A stretch of DNA of 64,000 bases from Pseudomonas sp. P8_229 (GCF_034008635.1 NZ_CP125378.1:3593501-3657500); one strand, 5' to 3'. Counted from the stretch's first letter, positions 45,513 to 55,959 are shown. Made by a program: numbers and translations. Notes: a model not told the origin generated them from the letters alone.

Positions 45513-46307
45513 ATGAACAGCAAACACATCGATCTGCTGGATTTCAGCGAACTGCCGTCAGCGGTGTACTTTCGCTACGCCGACTTCAACACCCATGAAT
45601 ACGCCGCTCCGCACCGCCATCCGTGGGGCACGCTGGAGTATGCGGCCCACGGCGTGTTGCACATGGACGTCGACGGCAGCCGCTTCATGTCGCCGCCGCA
45701 CTACGCGGTGTGGGTGCCGCCGCAGGTCGAGCACAGTTTCTACAGCCACCAGCCGGTCAATTATCGCGCGGTGTGCCTCGATGCCAAGGTCTGCGCCGAT
45801 CTGCCGGCACGCGCCTGCACGCTGGCGATCAGCGACATCCTCAAGGCGATCCTCAAGGACTTCGCCGCCCGCGATGTGCAAATCCCCGAACTCGATGCCG
45901 ATCAGCGTCTGGCCCAGGTGCTGGTTGATCAACTGCAGCAGGCGCCGGTGCATGAATGCTATCTGCCGTACGCGAGCCATCCCGGGTTGCTGGCGATTCT
46001 CGACGCATTGCAGGCCGATCCGGGGAACAATCAGCCGCTGGCGCACTGGGCGGCGCAGGTGCACGTCAGTGAGCGCACGCTGGCCCGACAGTTCGTGCGC
46101 GAACTGGGGATGAGTTTCGGCGAATGGCGCCAGCGCCTGCGCTACCTGGCAGCGATCGAGGCACTGGAAAGCACAAGGAGCGTGCAGGAAATCGCCTTCG
46201 ATCTGGGTTACAGCAGCGGCTCGGCGTTCATCGCCATGTTCGCCCGGCAGGCCGGATGTACGCCGGAGCAGTATCGTCGCAGTCATCAGGAAGGCAGGAA
46301 GGTGTAA
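45513..46307 (+). CDS. AraC-family transcriptional regulator
   Basis: The 264-residue protein has an N-terminal cupin-type sensor domain (HRHPWGTLEYAAHGVLHMDVDG) and a C-terminal pair of helix-turn-helices (AAQVHVSERTLARQFVREL and VQEIAFDLGYSSGSAFIAMFARQ). The sensor has a metal-like HRH pattern, but its ligand is unknown. It is divergent from the DMT exporter gene. I chose ATG 45513 because it starts the conserved part; an earlier ATG at 45444 lacks homology. Confidence 0.88.
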   Translation: MNSKHIDLLDFSELPSAVYFRYADFNTHEYAAPHRHPWGTLEYAAHGVLHMDVDGSRFMSPPHYAVWVPPQVEHSFYSHQPVNYRAVCLDAKVCADLPARACTLAISDILKAILKDFAARDVQIPELDADQRLAQVLVDQLQQAPVHECYLPYASHPGLLAILDALQADPGNNQPLAHWAAQVHVSERTLARQFVRELGMSFGEWRQRLRYLAAIEALESTRSVQEIAFDLGYSSGSAFIAMFARQAGCTPEQYRRSHQEGRKV

Positions 46308-46370
46308 CAAGATTTGGCTACACTTCAGCAGAGGTCGCACCCATCGGTGCGGCGACAAGGAGAAAACTCC

Positions 46371-46676
46371 ATGAAGATGTTGCGTGTCCCTTTGTTGATG
46401 ATCGGTCTGCTCCTGTGTTCCCAGGGTTTCGCCGCCACGGCGCAACAGAACAAAATGACCACCTGCAATGCCGACGCTACCGCCAAGAGCCTCAAAGGCG
46501 ATGAGCGCAAGACTTTCATGAGCACCTGCCTCAAGGCAGCACCGGCGGCCAACGACGCCAAGACCCTGACCCCGCAGCAGGAAAAAATGAAAACCTGCAA
46601 CGCCGACGCGAAAACCAAAGCCCTGACCGGCGATGCGCGCAAGACATTCATGAGTGATTGCCTGAAGAAAAAATAA
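46371..46676 (+). CDS. psiF: PsiF-repeat protein (phosphate-starvation-inducible family)
   Basis: The 101-residue protein has a signal peptide (MKMLRVPLLMIGLLLCSQGF, cleavage after FAA or ATA) and two near-identical PsiF repeats: KMTTCNADATAKSLKGDERKTFMSTCLK and KMKTCNADAKTKALTGDARKTFMSDCLK, each with two cysteines. E. coli PsiF is induced by phosphate starvation; its molecular role is unknown. It is probably periplasmic. AAGGAGA lies upstream of the ATG. I cannot identify a Pho box. Confidence 0.88.
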   Translation: MKMLRVPLLMIGLLLCSQGFAATAQQNKMTTCNADATAKSLKGDERKTFMSTCLKAAPAANDAKTLTPQQEKMKTCNADAKTKALTGDARKTFMSDCLKKK

Positions 46677-46707
46677 CTCCCTGATCTGGTGGTGAGCGTG
46701 CCGGCCT

Positions 46708-46774
46708 CATCGCGAGCAGGCTCACTCCTACAGGGGAACGTATTTCAAGTGTAGGAGTGAGCCTGCTCGCGATG
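46708..46774. repeat. REPIN, CTCACTCCTAC subtype
   Basis: Facing arms are separated by about 18 bases downstream of psiF. Confidence 0.9.
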
Positions 46775-46793
46775 GCGTCTGCTGCAGCACCGC

Positions 46794-46916
46794 CAATCTC
46801 AAACCCTGCATAACCCGGGTGTTGCCACATTGGTGGTGAATGCTGCAGTTCCAATGTGGGAGCGAGCTTGCTCGCGAAGAGGGCGCTAATGTCAGCGACA
46901 ATCTCAAAACCTGCAT
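46794..46916. repeat. Short direct repeat with a single REP inside
   Basis: caatctcaaaccctgcata (46794-46812) recurs as caatctcaaaacctgcata (46899-46917) with one difference. Between them is a single, unpaired REP (46855-46880). The 308-base psiF to AI-2E gap holds nothing else recognisable. Confidence 0.75.
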
Positions 46917-46984
46917 ATTCCTAGTGCTCTCTCGGGAACGCTGGCAGACTGCCAATCCTTTTACGCCGTTCGTTTTGAGGCTGT

Positions 46985-47998
46985 ATGCCAACGTTTTCTG
47001 AGCGTCATGTTGTGTTCTGGGTCAGTTGCATCATCATTTGCGGCGGGTTGCTGCTGGCATTGCCGTTGCGCTTGTTGCCCAGTCTGCTGGCCGGTTTGCT
47101 GGTGTTCGAGCTGGTCAACATGCTCACCCCGCAACTGCAACGGCTGATCGAAGGCCGGCGCGCGCGCTGGCTGGCGGTGGCGCTGCTGGGCACGTTGGTG
47201 GTCAGCGTACTGGCGTTGATCTTCGCCGGCGCTATCAGTTTTCTCCTGCATGAAGCGGAAAATCCCGGTGCCTCTCTCGACAAATTCATGGGCGTGGTCG
47301 ATCGCGCTCGCGGTCAACTGCCGCCATTTCTCGACAGCTATCTGCCCGCCAGCGCCGCCGAGTTCCGCGTGGCCATCGGCGATTGGGCAAGCAAGCACCT
47401 GGCCGACCTGCAACTGGTCGGCAAAGACGCGGCACACATGTTCGTCACTTTGCTGATCGGCATGGTGCTCGGCGCGATCATCGCCTTGCAGCGCATTCCC
47501 GACGTGACCAAACGCAAACCGCTGGCCGCCGCGCTGTTCGACCGTTTGCACCTGCTGGTGCAGGCGTTCCGCAATATCGTCTTCGCGCAGATCAAGATTT
47601 CCCTGCTGAACACCTTCTTCACCGCGATCTTCCTTGCGGTGATCTTGCCTCTGTTCGGCATCAAGCTGCCGTTGACCAAGACCCTGATCGTCCTGACCTT
47701 CCTGCTCGGCCTGCTGCCGGTGATCGGTAACCTGATGTCGAACACGCTGATTACCATCGTCGGCCTGTCGCTGTCGATCTGGGTGGCGGTGGCGGCGCTG
47801 GGCTATCTGATCTTTATCCACAAGCTCGAGTACTTCCTCAACGCGCGCATTGTCGGCGGGCAGATCAGTGCCAAGTCGTGGGAGTTGCTGCTGGCGATGC
47901 TGGTGTTCGAAGCCGCATTCGGCCTGCCGGGAGTGGTGGCGGGGCCGATTTATTACGCGTATCTGAAGAGTGAGTTGAAGCTGGGCGGGATGGTCTGA
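46985..47998 (+). CDS. AI-2E / PerM family permease
   Basis: This 337-residue membrane protein has about seven or eight helices. The N-terminus (VVFWVSCIIICGGLLLALP), the soluble stretch around residues 95-160 (DKFMGVVDRARGQLPPFLDS) and the C-terminal signature LLGLLPVIGNLMSNTLITIV are typical of the AI-2E transporter (DUF20) family. Members include TqsA and PerM, and also Na+/H+ antiporters. Length is normal. The substrate is unknown here. Confidence 0.85.
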   Translation: MPTFSERHVVFWVSCIIICGGLLLALPLRLLPSLLAGLLVFELVNMLTPQLQRLIEGRRARWLAVALLGTLVVSVLALIFAGAISFLLHEAENPGASLDKFMGVVDRARGQLPPFLDSYLPASAAEFRVAIGDWASKHLADLQLVGKDAAHMFVTLLIGMVLGAIIALQRIPDVTKRKPLAAALFDRLHLLVQAFRNIVFAQIKISLLNTFFTAIFLAVILPLFGIKLPLTKTLIVLTFLLGLLPVIGNLMSNTLITIVGLSLSIWVAVAALGYLIFIHKLEYFLNARIVGGQISAKSWELLLAMLVFEAAFGLPGVVAGPIYYAYLKSELKLGGMV

Positions 47999-48028
47999 TC
48001 CAGGCTTTGTAGCGTCTGAGCCGCCCCT

Positions 48029-48091
48029 TTCGCGAGCAAGCCCGCTCCCACAGGATCACACCGAACCTGTGGGAGCGGGCTTGCTCGCGAA
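48029..48091. repeat. REPIN, AAGCCCGC subtype
   Basis: Facing arms are separated by about 17 bases between convergent genes. Confidence 0.9.
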
Positions 48092-48112
48092 GGGTGCACC
48101 GCCCATTTTGGA

Positions 48113-49387
48113 TCAGTTCACCGAGCCGTAACGCTTCATCGCCTCAATCGCCAACCCGCTGCCAATGCTGCCAAAGATATTGCCTTCAACATGACGCGCA
48201 TTCGGCAGCATCGCCGAGACGCTGTTGCGCAGTGCCGGGATGCCGCTGGAACCACCGGTGAAGAACACCGTATCGATCTGACCCACCGCCACGTTGGCGT
48301 CGTTCAACAACTGCGTGACGCTGCCGCGCACGCGTTCCAGCAAGGCGTCGATCGACGATTCGAACAAGGCGCGGCTCAGTTCCACGCTCAGGCCTGGCTC
48401 GATCCGGTCCAGCGGTACATGGCGGCTGTCGGTGTGGGTCAGCTGGATCTTGGTTTCTTCGACCTCCATCGCCAGCCAGTGCCCGGCGCGCTGTTCGATC
48501 AGCTTGAACAGTCGGTCGATGCCGCCGGTGTCCTCGATGTCGTAGCGCATGCTGCCCAGCGCCAGGCTGGATTTTTGCGAGTACACCGAGTTGATGGTGT
48601 GCCAGGTCGCCAGGTTCATGTGGTGGCTGGTCGGCATGTAGGCGCCGCTCTTCATCCGGCTGCCGTAGCCGAAGAGCGGCATCAGGCCTTGCAGGCTCAG
48701 CTGTTTATCGAAGTCGGTACCGCCGATATGCACGCCGCCGGTGGCGAGGATGTCGTCGTGGCGGTTGTCCATGCTGCGACGCTCGGGCGACAGACGCACC
48801 AAGGAAAAGTCGGACGTACCACCGCCGATGTCGACGATTAGTACCAGCTCTTCTTTTTCGATGGTCGACTCATAGTCGAACGCTGCAGCAATCGGTTCGT
48901 ACTGGAACGACACATCCTTGAAGCCGAGTTTGCGCGCGACTTCCACCAGGGTGTCTTCGGCTTCCTGGTCGGCCAGCGGATCGTCATCGACGAAGAACAC
49001 CGGGCGGCCCAGAACCACGTGTTCGAACTCTCGACCGGCAGCCGTTTCGGCGCGGCTCTTCAATTGGCCGATGAACAGCCCCAGCAAGTCCTTGAACGGC
49101 ATCGCGGTGCCGAGGACGCTGGTGTCGTGCTTGATCAGCTTGGAACCCAGCAGGCTCTTGAGCGAGCGCATCAGCCGGCCTTCGTAGCCTTCCAGGTACT
49201 CGTGCAGCGCCAGGCGACCGTAAACCGGGCGGCGCTCCTCGATGTTGAAGAAGACCACCGACGGCAGGGTGATTTTGTCGTCTTCCAGCGCGATCATCGT
49301 TTCCATGCCGGGGCGCAGCCAGCCGACGGTGGAGTTGGAGGTGCCGAAGTCGATGCCGCAGGCACGGGCTGGAGAGGCGTTGTTCAT
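48113..49387 (-). CDS. Hsp70-like protein, YegD type
   Basis: This 424-residue protein matches the nucleotide-binding domain of Hsp70 but lacks the substrate-binding domain. The phosphate 1 motif is GIDFGTSNSTVGWL (residues 11-24), phosphate 2 is VDIGGGTSDFSLV, and the adenosine motif is FFTGGSSGIPALRNSV. This is the YegD branch, whose function is poorly known. The start at 49387 (MNNASPARACGIDFG) is the first ATG with homology. The gene is divergent from cbpA-cbpM, a DnaJ-type co-chaperone pair, with 291 bases between. Confidence 0.87.
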   Translation of the reverse strand: MNNASPARACGIDFGTSNSTVGWLRPGMETMIALEDDKITLPSVVFFNIEERRPVYGRLALHEYLEGYEGRLMRSLKSLLGSKLIKHDTSVLGTAMPFKDLLGLFIGQLKSRAETAAGREFEHVVLGRPVFFVDDDPLADQEAEDTLVEVARKLGFKDVSFQYEPIAAAFDYESTIEKEELVLIVDIGGGTSDFSLVRLSPERRSMDNRHDDILATGGVHIGGTDFDKQLSLQGLMPLFGYGSRMKSGAYMPTSHHMNLATWHTINSVYSQKSSLALGSMRYDIEDTGGIDRLFKLIEQRAGHWLAMEVEETKIQLTHTDSRHVPLDRIEPGLSVELSRALFESSIDALLERVRGSVTQLLNDANVAVGQIDTVFFTGGSSGIPALRNSVSAMLPNARHVEGNIFGSIGSGLAIEAMKRYGSVN

Positions 49388-49678
49388 GTCTTTCGGGTTC
49401 CGGTCAAAAAACGGCCGCGCAGTGTATGTCAGTGCGCGACAGATTCGAAGGCCGGTCATCTGCTATTTCACGACTAAGCTTCTTGAAAGTCGCAGCTTCG
49501 CCCCAAACTTGCTGGCATGGGCCGGCAGACATACCGGCGGTCGCAAGAACCGTCGTCCACTGCCGATAAACTTCTGCTGCGCCACCCGGTCACAAGTTTG
49601 AGATCGGTCAACCCGGCACGCGCGAATGAGCGCATGCTGGCCTCGGCGCGAAATCGATAACGGATGGTGATTCCTTCG

Positions 49679-50629
49679 ATGGACTTCAAAGACTATTACA
49701 AGATACTCGGCGTGGAGCCGACAGCGGACGACAAGGCGATCAAGGCGGCCTATCGCAAGCTGGCGCGCAAATACCACCCCGATGTCAGCAAGGAAAAAGA
49801 CGCCGAGGCCAAGTTCAAGGACGCCTCGGAAGCTTATGAAGCGCTGAAAAGCGCCGACAAACGCGCCGAGTACGACGAACTGCGCCGCTACGGCCAGCAC
49901 GGTCAGCCGTTCCAGGGGCCACCGGGCTGGCAGAGCCGTGGCGGCTTTGGCGGCGGCGGTGGCGACACCGGCGACTTCTCGGACTTCTTCAGTTCGATCT
50001 TCGGCAATCGTGGCCCCGGTTTCGGTGGCGGCGAAGGTCGGCAACAACGCAGTGCAGGGCGCCGAGGGCAAGACGTGGAAATGGAACTGCCGATCTTCCT
50101 TGAGGAGACGCTGTCGGACGAGTCGAAGAAAGTCAGCTTCCAGATCCCGCAATACAACGCCAATGGTCAGCACGTCAGCAACACCAGCAAGAGCCTGAAC
50201 GTGAAGATCCCGGCGGGCGTGACCGACGGCGAGCGCATCCGCCTCAAGGGGCAGGGCGCGCCTGGCATTGGAGGCGGGGCCAATGGCGACCTGTACCTGA
50301 CCATTCGCTTTGCGCCGCATCCGAAATTCGATGTCGAAGGCGAAAACCTGATCATCACCCTGCCGCTGGCGCCGTGGGAACTGGCGCTGGGTGCCGAGGT
50401 GGCCGTGCCGACCCTGACCGGCAAGATCAACCTCAAGGTCCCGGCCGGCAGCCAGAACGGCCAGCGCATGCGCGCCAAGGGGCATGGCTTGAAAAACAAG
50501 GCCGGTGAGCGCGGTTATCTGTTCGTGCAGCTCAAAGCCGTGATGCCGAAAACCTCGGACGATGAGGTCAAGGCGCTGTGGCAGGAACTGGCGAAGAAAG
50601 CCGCCTTCAATCCGCGAGAGAACTTCTGA
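49679..50629 (+). CDS. cbpA: Curved DNA-binding protein / DnaJ-class co-chaperone CbpA
   Basis: CbpA is a class B J-protein that stimulates DnaK and binds curved DNA as part of the stationary-phase nucleoid. The 316-residue protein has a J-domain ([20 protein letters not shown]) with the HPD triad at residues 33-35. A Gly/Phe-rich linker with [25 protein letters not shown] follows at about 75-115, then two C-terminal substrate-binding domains. A zinc finger is absent, as in CbpA. cbpM follows after 23 bases. Confidence 0.95.
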   Translation: MDFKDYYKILGVEPTADDKAIKAAYRKLARKYHPDVSKEKDAEAKFKDASEAYEALKSADKRAEYDELRRYGQHGQPFQGPPGWQSRGGFGGGGGDTGDFSDFFSSIFGNRGPGFGGGEGRQQRSAGRRGQDVEMELPIFLEETLSDESKKVSFQIPQYNANGQHVSNTSKSLNVKIPAGVTDGERIRLKGQGAPGIGGGANGDLYLTIRFAPHPKFDVEGENLIITLPLAPWELALGAEVAVPTLTGKINLKVPAGSQNGQRMRAKGHGLKNKAGERGYLFVQLKAVMPKTSDDEVKALWQELAKKAAFNPRENF

Positions 50630-50652
50630 ACCCGACGACGGAGTAGCCCATC

Positions 50653-50958
50653 ATGAGCAGCCCCCTGATCGTTCAACTGGACCTGGCAGAATTCTGTGAG
50701 GCGGCCGACTTGTCGGACGTCTACGTGATCGAAATCGTCGAACACGGCATCCTCGAACCTCAGGGCGCGCAGCCCCGGGAATGGCGCTTCACCGATTACG
50801 AGCTGAGTCTGGCCAAGCGTGCCGCCAAGTTGCGGCGCGATCTTGAGCTTGAGTGGGAGGGCGTCGCGCTGGCACTCGATCTGCTTGAAGAAGTGCAGGA
50901 GTTGCGCGCGGAAAACCGCATGCTCAGGCAGCGCTTGGGGCGCTTGGTGGTCGAATAG
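50653..50958 (+). CDS. cbpM: Chaperone modulatory protein CbpM
   Basis: CbpM is a MerR-like small protein that binds the J-domain of CbpA and blocks both its DNA binding and its co-chaperone action. The 101-residue length is standard. The region LDLAEFCEAADLSDVYVIEIVEHGILEP matches the CbpM helix-turn-helix-like fold, and a Leu-rich C-terminal helix follows (LEEVQELRAENRMLRQRLG). It forms an operon with cbpA. Confidence 0.93.
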   Translation: MSSPLIVQLDLAEFCEAADLSDVYVIEIVEHGILEPQGAQPREWRFTDYELSLAKRAAKLRRDLELEWEGVALALDLLEEVQELRAENRMLRQRLGRLVVE

Positions 50959-50982
50959 GTTCAGGTTGTACATGCGGGCCCC

Positions 50983-51046
50983 TTCGCGAGCAAGCCCGCT
51001 CCCACATGTGATCGCGGTCTCCTGTGGGAGCGGGCTTGCTCGCGAA
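50983..51046. repeat. REPIN, AAGCCCGC subtype
   Basis: Facing arms lie between convergent cbpM and the sensor kinase. Confidence 0.9.
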
Positions 51047-51069
51047 GAACGATAACGCGGTCAGCCTGC

Positions 51070-52197
51070 TTAAACCGTTCTGGGCAACACCACACTGAAC
51101 AACGTCCCGTCAGCCGCGCTCGAGCTGACTTCGATCGTCCCGCCATGCGCGGTGACCACTTCCTTGACGATAAACAGGCCCAACCCGAGGCTGGTCGACG
51201 GCTGCCCGAGTTCTTCGTCGGCGCTGCGCACCAACGGGTCGAAAATCGTGCCAATGGCTTCTTCGGAAATCGGCGGGCCATAGTTATGCACCGACAAACA
51301 CACACTGTCGCCCTCGCCGCTGAGTGTGAGGGTTACGTCGCGATTGTTCGCACCGTGCTGCAGCGCATTGCCGATCAGGTTTTGCAGGAGCTGATCGAGC
51401 CGTCCGGCATCCCAGGTACCGCGCGTGTCGCCGTTCACCTTGAGCTTCGGATCGCACTCCGGATTGCCGGCGCACGCCTCGGCAATCGCCGCCCGTGCGG
51501 CATTGGCCAGGTCCATCGGCGCCGGTTCGATCGGCAGGCTTCTGCCCAGTCGACTGCGCACCAGTTCCAGCAGGTCGCTGACCATCACTGCCATGTGCCG
51601 CGCGCCGCGCTTGATGTGCAGGGCGCAGGTCAGGGCATCGCCTTCAAGGCTGGCTTTGCGCAGCAGCAACTCGGTGGACATGCTCACCGCTTGCAGCGGC
51701 GCACGCAGGTCGTGGCCGAGGATGGCGAGGAAGATGTCCCGCGAGCGATTGACCTGTTCGGCGTAGGCCGCAGTCGATTCGGCCAGCGCTTCATCAATGG
51801 CTTCGTTGAAGCGGATCATGTCCTGGAAATAGGTCATGTCCGGCGAGTCGAGGCTGTTGACCCACAGGCGGATCACGCAGGCACGCAGATGGCGGAACTC
51901 GGAGGTCATCTGCACCAGATCGAAACCCACGGTGTGGCGCAGCTCGCCATGGCTGGCGCCGGCCTCGTCCAGGCTTGGGGTCTTTTCCGGGCCTTCGCCC
52001 TTGGCTTTGGCAGCCTGTTCGTCAGGGCTCTGCGGTTTGTTCATGTCGCGGGCGGCGGCCCGCAGAATGGCACTGGCGTGATCGCGCAGCGCGGCGGAAT
52101 CCAGATAGTCGGCGGCCGGCGTGATGGTCGCGGCAAACTGTTCCCATTCATCGACGATAGGGTCGATGTTGGCCACGATGAACTCGGAAAGACGCAT
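51070..52197 (-). CDS. Sensor histidine kinase with RsbRD-like N-terminus
   Basis: The 375-residue cytoplasmic kinase has an N-terminal helical region (MRLSEFIVANIDPIVDEWEQFA) of the RsbRD type found in stress-response sensors. The HisKA box FLAILGHDLRAPLQAV has His162 as the phosphorylation site, followed by the HATPase domain with NLIGNALQHGANN, DPLVR and LGLGLFIVKEVVTAHGG. No membrane segment is present, so it should sense an internal signal. No response regulator is adjacent, so it is an orphan kinase in this window. Confidence 0.88.
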   Translation of the reverse strand: MRLSEFIVANIDPIVDEWEQFAATITPAADYLDSAALRDHASAILRAAARDMNKPQSPDEQAAKAKGEGPEKTPSLDEAGASHGELRHTVGFDLVQMTSEFRHLRACVIRLWVNSLDSPDMTYFQDMIRFNEAIDEALAESTAAYAEQVNRSRDIFLAILGHDLRAPLQAVSMSTELLLRKASLEGDALTCALHIKRGARHMAVMVSDLLELVRSRLGRSLPIEPAPMDLANAARAAIAEACAGNPECDPKLKVNGDTRGTWDAGRLDQLLQNLIGNALQHGANNRDVTLTLSGEGDSVCLSVHNYGPPISEEAIGTIFDPLVRSADEELGQPSTSLGLGLFIVKEVVTAHGGTIEVSSSAADGTLFSVVLPRTV

Positions 52198-52291
52198 GGG
52201 CAGTACCTGAAAATAGGTGGCGCGAATCGAATAGTAGTCCCTTTGGCGGGAAATACACGATCAGTTGCAGCGGTGGTTCTACGCGCCCATG

Positions 52292-52337
52292 AAAAAGGCC
52301 CCGGGTCTGTGCGCAAGGCACCGGCCCGGGGCCTTTT
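52292..52337 (-). terminator. Rho-independent terminator downstream of ureC
   Basis: aaaaggccccggg (52293-52305) pairs with cccggggcctttt (52325-52337), a 13-bp stem. Read on the minus strand it ends in a T run just after ureC, closing the urt-ure locus. Confidence 0.9.
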
Positions 52338-52354
52338 ACCATGTGTCGGCGGCC

Positions 52355-54055
52355 TCAGAACAGGAAGTAGCGCTGGGCCATCGGCAGGGTTTCAGCCGGT
52401 TCACACCAGAGCAATACACCGTCGGCCTTGACCTGATAAGTCTGCGGGTCGACGTCGATGTTCGGCAGGTAATCGTTGTGGATCAGATCGGTTTTCTGCA
52501 CCTCGCGGCAACCTTTGACCACGCCGATTTTCTTTTTCAGGCCCAGGACTGCGGGCAACCCGGCCTCTTGGGCCGCCTGGCTGATGAAGGTCAGGCTGGT
52601 GGCGTGCAGCGAGCCACCGTAGCTGGCGAACATCGGACGGTAGTGCACCGGTTGCGGCGTCGGGATCGACGCGTTGGCATCACCCATGAGGCTGGCGGCA
52701 ATCGCGCCGCCCTTGAGAATCAACGTCGGCTTCACGCCAAAAAACGCTGGACGCCAGAGCACCAGATCGGCCCATTTGCCAACTTCGATCGAACCGACTT
52801 CATGGCTGATGCCGTGGGTGATCGCCGGGTTGATCGTGTACTTGGCGATGTAGCGTTTGGCGCGGAAGTTGTCGTTGCCTTCGCCGTCCTGAGGCAGCGG
52901 GCCGCGCTGCTTTTTCATCTTGTCGGCGGTCTGCCAGGTGCGCGTGATGACTTCGCCGACGCGGCCCATGGCCTGGCTGTCGGAGCTGATCATCGAGAAC
53001 GCGCCGAGGTCGTGGAGGATGTCTTCGGCGGCAATCGTTTCGCGGCGGATGCGGCTTTCGGCGAACGCCACGTCTTCGGCGATGCTCGGGTCGAGGTGGT
53101 GGCAGACCATCAACATGTCGAGGTGTTCGTCGATGGTGTTGCGGGTGAACGGCCGGGTCGGGTTGGTCGAACTCGGCAATACGTTAGGGAAACCGCAGGC
53201 CTTGATGATGTCCGGCGCGTGGCCGCCACCGGCACCTTCGGTGTGGTAGGTATGGATGGTGCGGCCCTTGAACGCGCCGAGAGTGGTTTCGACGAAGCCC
53301 GATTCGTTGAGGGTGTCGGTGTGGATCGCCACCTGCACGTCGTACTGGTCGGCGACACTCAGGCAGTTGTCGATGCTCGCCGGGGTGGTGCCCCAGTCTT
53401 CGTGCAGCTTGAGGCCGATGGCGCCGGCCTTGACCTGCTCGATCAACGGCTCCGGCAGGCTGGCGTTGCCCTTGCCGGTGAGGCCGATGTTCATCGGGAA
53501 CGCATCAGCGGCCTGGAGCATGCGCGCCAGGTGCCACGGGCCGGAAGTGCAGGTGGTGGCGTTGGTGCCGGTCGCCGGCCCCGTGCCGCCGCCGATCATG
53601 GTGGTGACGCCGCTCATCAGCGCTTCCTCGATCTGCTGCGGGCAGATGAAGTGGATGTGCGTGTCGATGCCGCCGGCGGTGAGGATCATGCCTTCACCGG
53701 CGATCACTTCGGTGCTGGCGCCGATAGCGATGGTCACGTTGGGCTGCACGTCCGGGTTGCCGGCCTTGCCGATCGCGGCGATGCGCCCGTCCTTGAGGCC
53801 GACGTCGGCCTTGACGATGCCCCAGTGGTCGATGATCAGCGCGTTGGTAATCAGCGTGTCGACCACTTCGGCGGCCAGCAACTGGCTCTGGCCCTGGCCG
53901 TCGCGGATCACTTTGCCGCCGCCGAACTTAACTTCTTCGCCGTAGGTGGTGAAGTCTTTTTCGACTTCGATCCACAGCTCGGTGTCCGCCAGGCGCACCT
54001 TGTCGCCGACGGTGGGGCCGAACATGTCGGCGTAGGCTTGCCGGGAAATCTTCAT
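52355..54055 (-). CDS. ureC: Urease subunit alpha (catalytic, nickel)
   Basis: This 566-residue catalytic subunit holds two Ni ions and hydrolyses urea to ammonia and carbamate. Key motifs are HIHFICPQQ, with the metal-binding His pair; the carbamylated lysine in [23 protein letters not shown]; the active-site loop [14 protein letters not shown]; and the flap [20 protein letters not shown] with the mobile catalytic His. All are present. The start at 54055 ([13 protein letters not shown]) has AAGGAA upstream; five extra codons upstream are less likely. It is the last gene of the operon, after ureB. Confidence 0.98.
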   Translation of the reverse strand: MKISRQAYADMFGPTVGDKVRLADTELWIEVEKDFTTYGEEVKFGGGKVIRDGQGQSQLLAAEVVDTLITNALIIDHWGIVKADVGLKDGRIAAIGKAGNPDVQPNVTIAIGASTEVIAGEGMILTAGGIDTHIHFICPQQIEEALMSGVTTMIGGGTGPATGTNATTCTSGPWHLARMLQAADAFPMNIGLTGKGNASLPEPLIEQVKAGAIGLKLHEDWGTTPASIDNCLSVADQYDVQVAIHTDTLNESGFVETTLGAFKGRTIHTYHTEGAGGGHAPDIIKACGFPNVLPSSTNPTRPFTRNTIDEHLDMLMVCHHLDPSIAEDVAFAESRIRRETIAAEDILHDLGAFSMISSDSQAMGRVGEVITRTWQTADKMKKQRGPLPQDGEGNDNFRAKRYIAKYTINPAITHGISHEVGSIEVGKWADLVLWRPAFFGVKPTLILKGGAIAASLMGDANASIPTPQPVHYRPMFASYGGSLHATSLTFISQAAQEAGLPAVLGLKKKIGVVKGCREVQKTDLIHNDYLPNIDVDPQTYQVKADGVLLWCEPAETLPMAQRYFLF

Positions 54056-54075
54056 TTCAATTCCTTGCAAAAATT

Positions 54076-54106
54076 GATCGTTCCCACGCAGAGCGTGGGA
54101 ACGATC
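54076..54106. repeat. Short palindrome of the gttcccacgc class (copy 2, short form)
   Basis: gatcgttcccacgc and gcgtgggaacgatc form a perfect stem around AGA in the 53-base ureB-ureC gap. Confidence 0.88.
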
Positions 54107-54108
54107 AG

Positions 54109-54956
<848 letters not shown>

Positions 54957-55490
54957 TCACTCCTTGTTGGCGACCGGCGGCTGTGCGCCAGGATTGAGGG
55001 TCAGTTGCATGAACGTCAGGTCGAGCCAGCGGCCGAACTTGGTGCCGACCTGCGGCATTTGCCCGGTGATGCTGAAACCGGCGCGCTCGTGCAGACGAAT
55101 GGAGGCGACGTTGCCACTTTCGATGGCGGCGACCATCACGTGCTTGCCGCAGGCTTTTGCCCGCGCGATCAGCGCGTTCATCAATTGCGGGCCAATGCCG
55201 TTGCCGCGCTGGTCGCTGCGCACATAGACCGAGTGCTCGACGGTGTGGCGGAAACCGTCGAACGGCCGCCAGTCACCAAACGAAGCGTAGCCGAGCACGC
55301 CGTTGTCGGCGTTGACGATCACCAGAATCGGGTAGGCCTGGGCCTGGCGGGCGCTGAACCAGGCCTGGCGGTTGCCGAGGTCGACCGCCGATTCGTTCCA
55401 GATCGCCGTGGTGTTGAGCACCGCGTCGTTGTAGATGTCGCGGATCGCCGGCAGGTCGGCGTGCAGGGCATCGCGAATGGTGTAGGGCAT
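54957..55490 (-). CDS. mddA: Phosphinothricin/methionine-derivative N-acetyltransferase (PA4866/MddA-like)
   Basis: This 177-residue GNAT enzyme starts MPYTIRDALHADLPAIRDIYNDAV and shares with the Pat/Bar/MddA branch the pattern TAIWNESAVDLGNRQAWF and EHSVYVRSDQRGNGIGPQLMNALI (acetyl-CoA loop Gln/Arg-Gly-Asn-Gly-Ile-Gly). PA4866 of P. aeruginosa acetylates methionine sulfoximine, methionine sulfone and phosphinothricin, which are glutamine synthetase inhibitors. Its place between ureA and ureB matches PAO1. It may protect ammonia assimilation while urea is being used. The gap to ureA is 9 bases. Confidence 0.87.
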   Translation of the reverse strand: MPYTIRDALHADLPAIRDIYNDAVLNTTAIWNESAVDLGNRQAWFSARQAQAYPILVIVNADNGVLGYASFGDWRPFDGFRHTVEHSVYVRSDQRGNGIGPQLMNALIARAKACGKHVMVAAIESGNVASIRLHERAGFSITGQMPQVGTKFGRWLDLTFMQLTLNPGAQPPVANKE

Positions 55491-55499
55491 GGCGCGGCC

Positions 55500-55802
55500 T
55501 CAGACGATCGGTTGGTGGACGGTGACCAGCTTGGTGCCGTCGGGGAATGTCGCTTCGACCTGGATCTCCGGGATCATTTCCGGGATCCCCTCCATCACTT
55601 GCTCGCGGCTCAGCAGGGTGGTGCCGTAGTGCATCAGCTCGGCCACGGTCTGGCCATCCCGGGCACCCTCAAGCAGCGCTGCGGAGATGTAGGCCATGGC
55701 TTCCGGGTAGTTGAGCTTCACACCGCGCGCCAGTCGACGCTCAGCGACGAGGCCGGCGGTGAAGATCAACAGTTTGTCTTTTTCGCGTGGGGTCAGGTCC
55801 AT
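55500..55802 (-). CDS. ureA: Urease subunit gamma
   Basis: The 100-residue subunit begins [23 protein letters not shown] and contains [30 protein letters not shown], fully typical. It is the first structural gene after ureD, separated by a 157-base gap that carries a REPIN. Confidence 0.98.
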   Translation of the reverse strand: MDLTPREKDKLLIFTAGLVAERRLARGVKLNYPEAMAYISAALLEGARDGQTVAELMHYGTTLLSREQVMEGIPEMIPEIQVEATFPDGTKLVTVHQPIV

Positions 55803-55858
55803 TGTGGGTATCCATCAGGGCAGATTGAAAAGGGTCGGGACTGTTGGCATAGATCCCT

Positions 55859-55946
55859 GTGGGAGCGAGCCTGCTCGCGAATACGGGCTCACATGCAGTA
55901 CATGTGTTGGCTGACAGGAGGCTTTCGCGAGCAGGCTCGCTCCCAC
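55859..55946. repeat. REPIN between ureD and ureA
   Basis: Facing standard arms inside the same-strand operon. No alternative promoter is obvious in the rest of the gap. Confidence 0.9.
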
Positions 55947-55959
55947 ATTAAAGTGCATT

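Noticed and set aside
49463-50485. 340-residue minus-strand frame
   Set aside because: Opposite cbpA; no recognisable domain.
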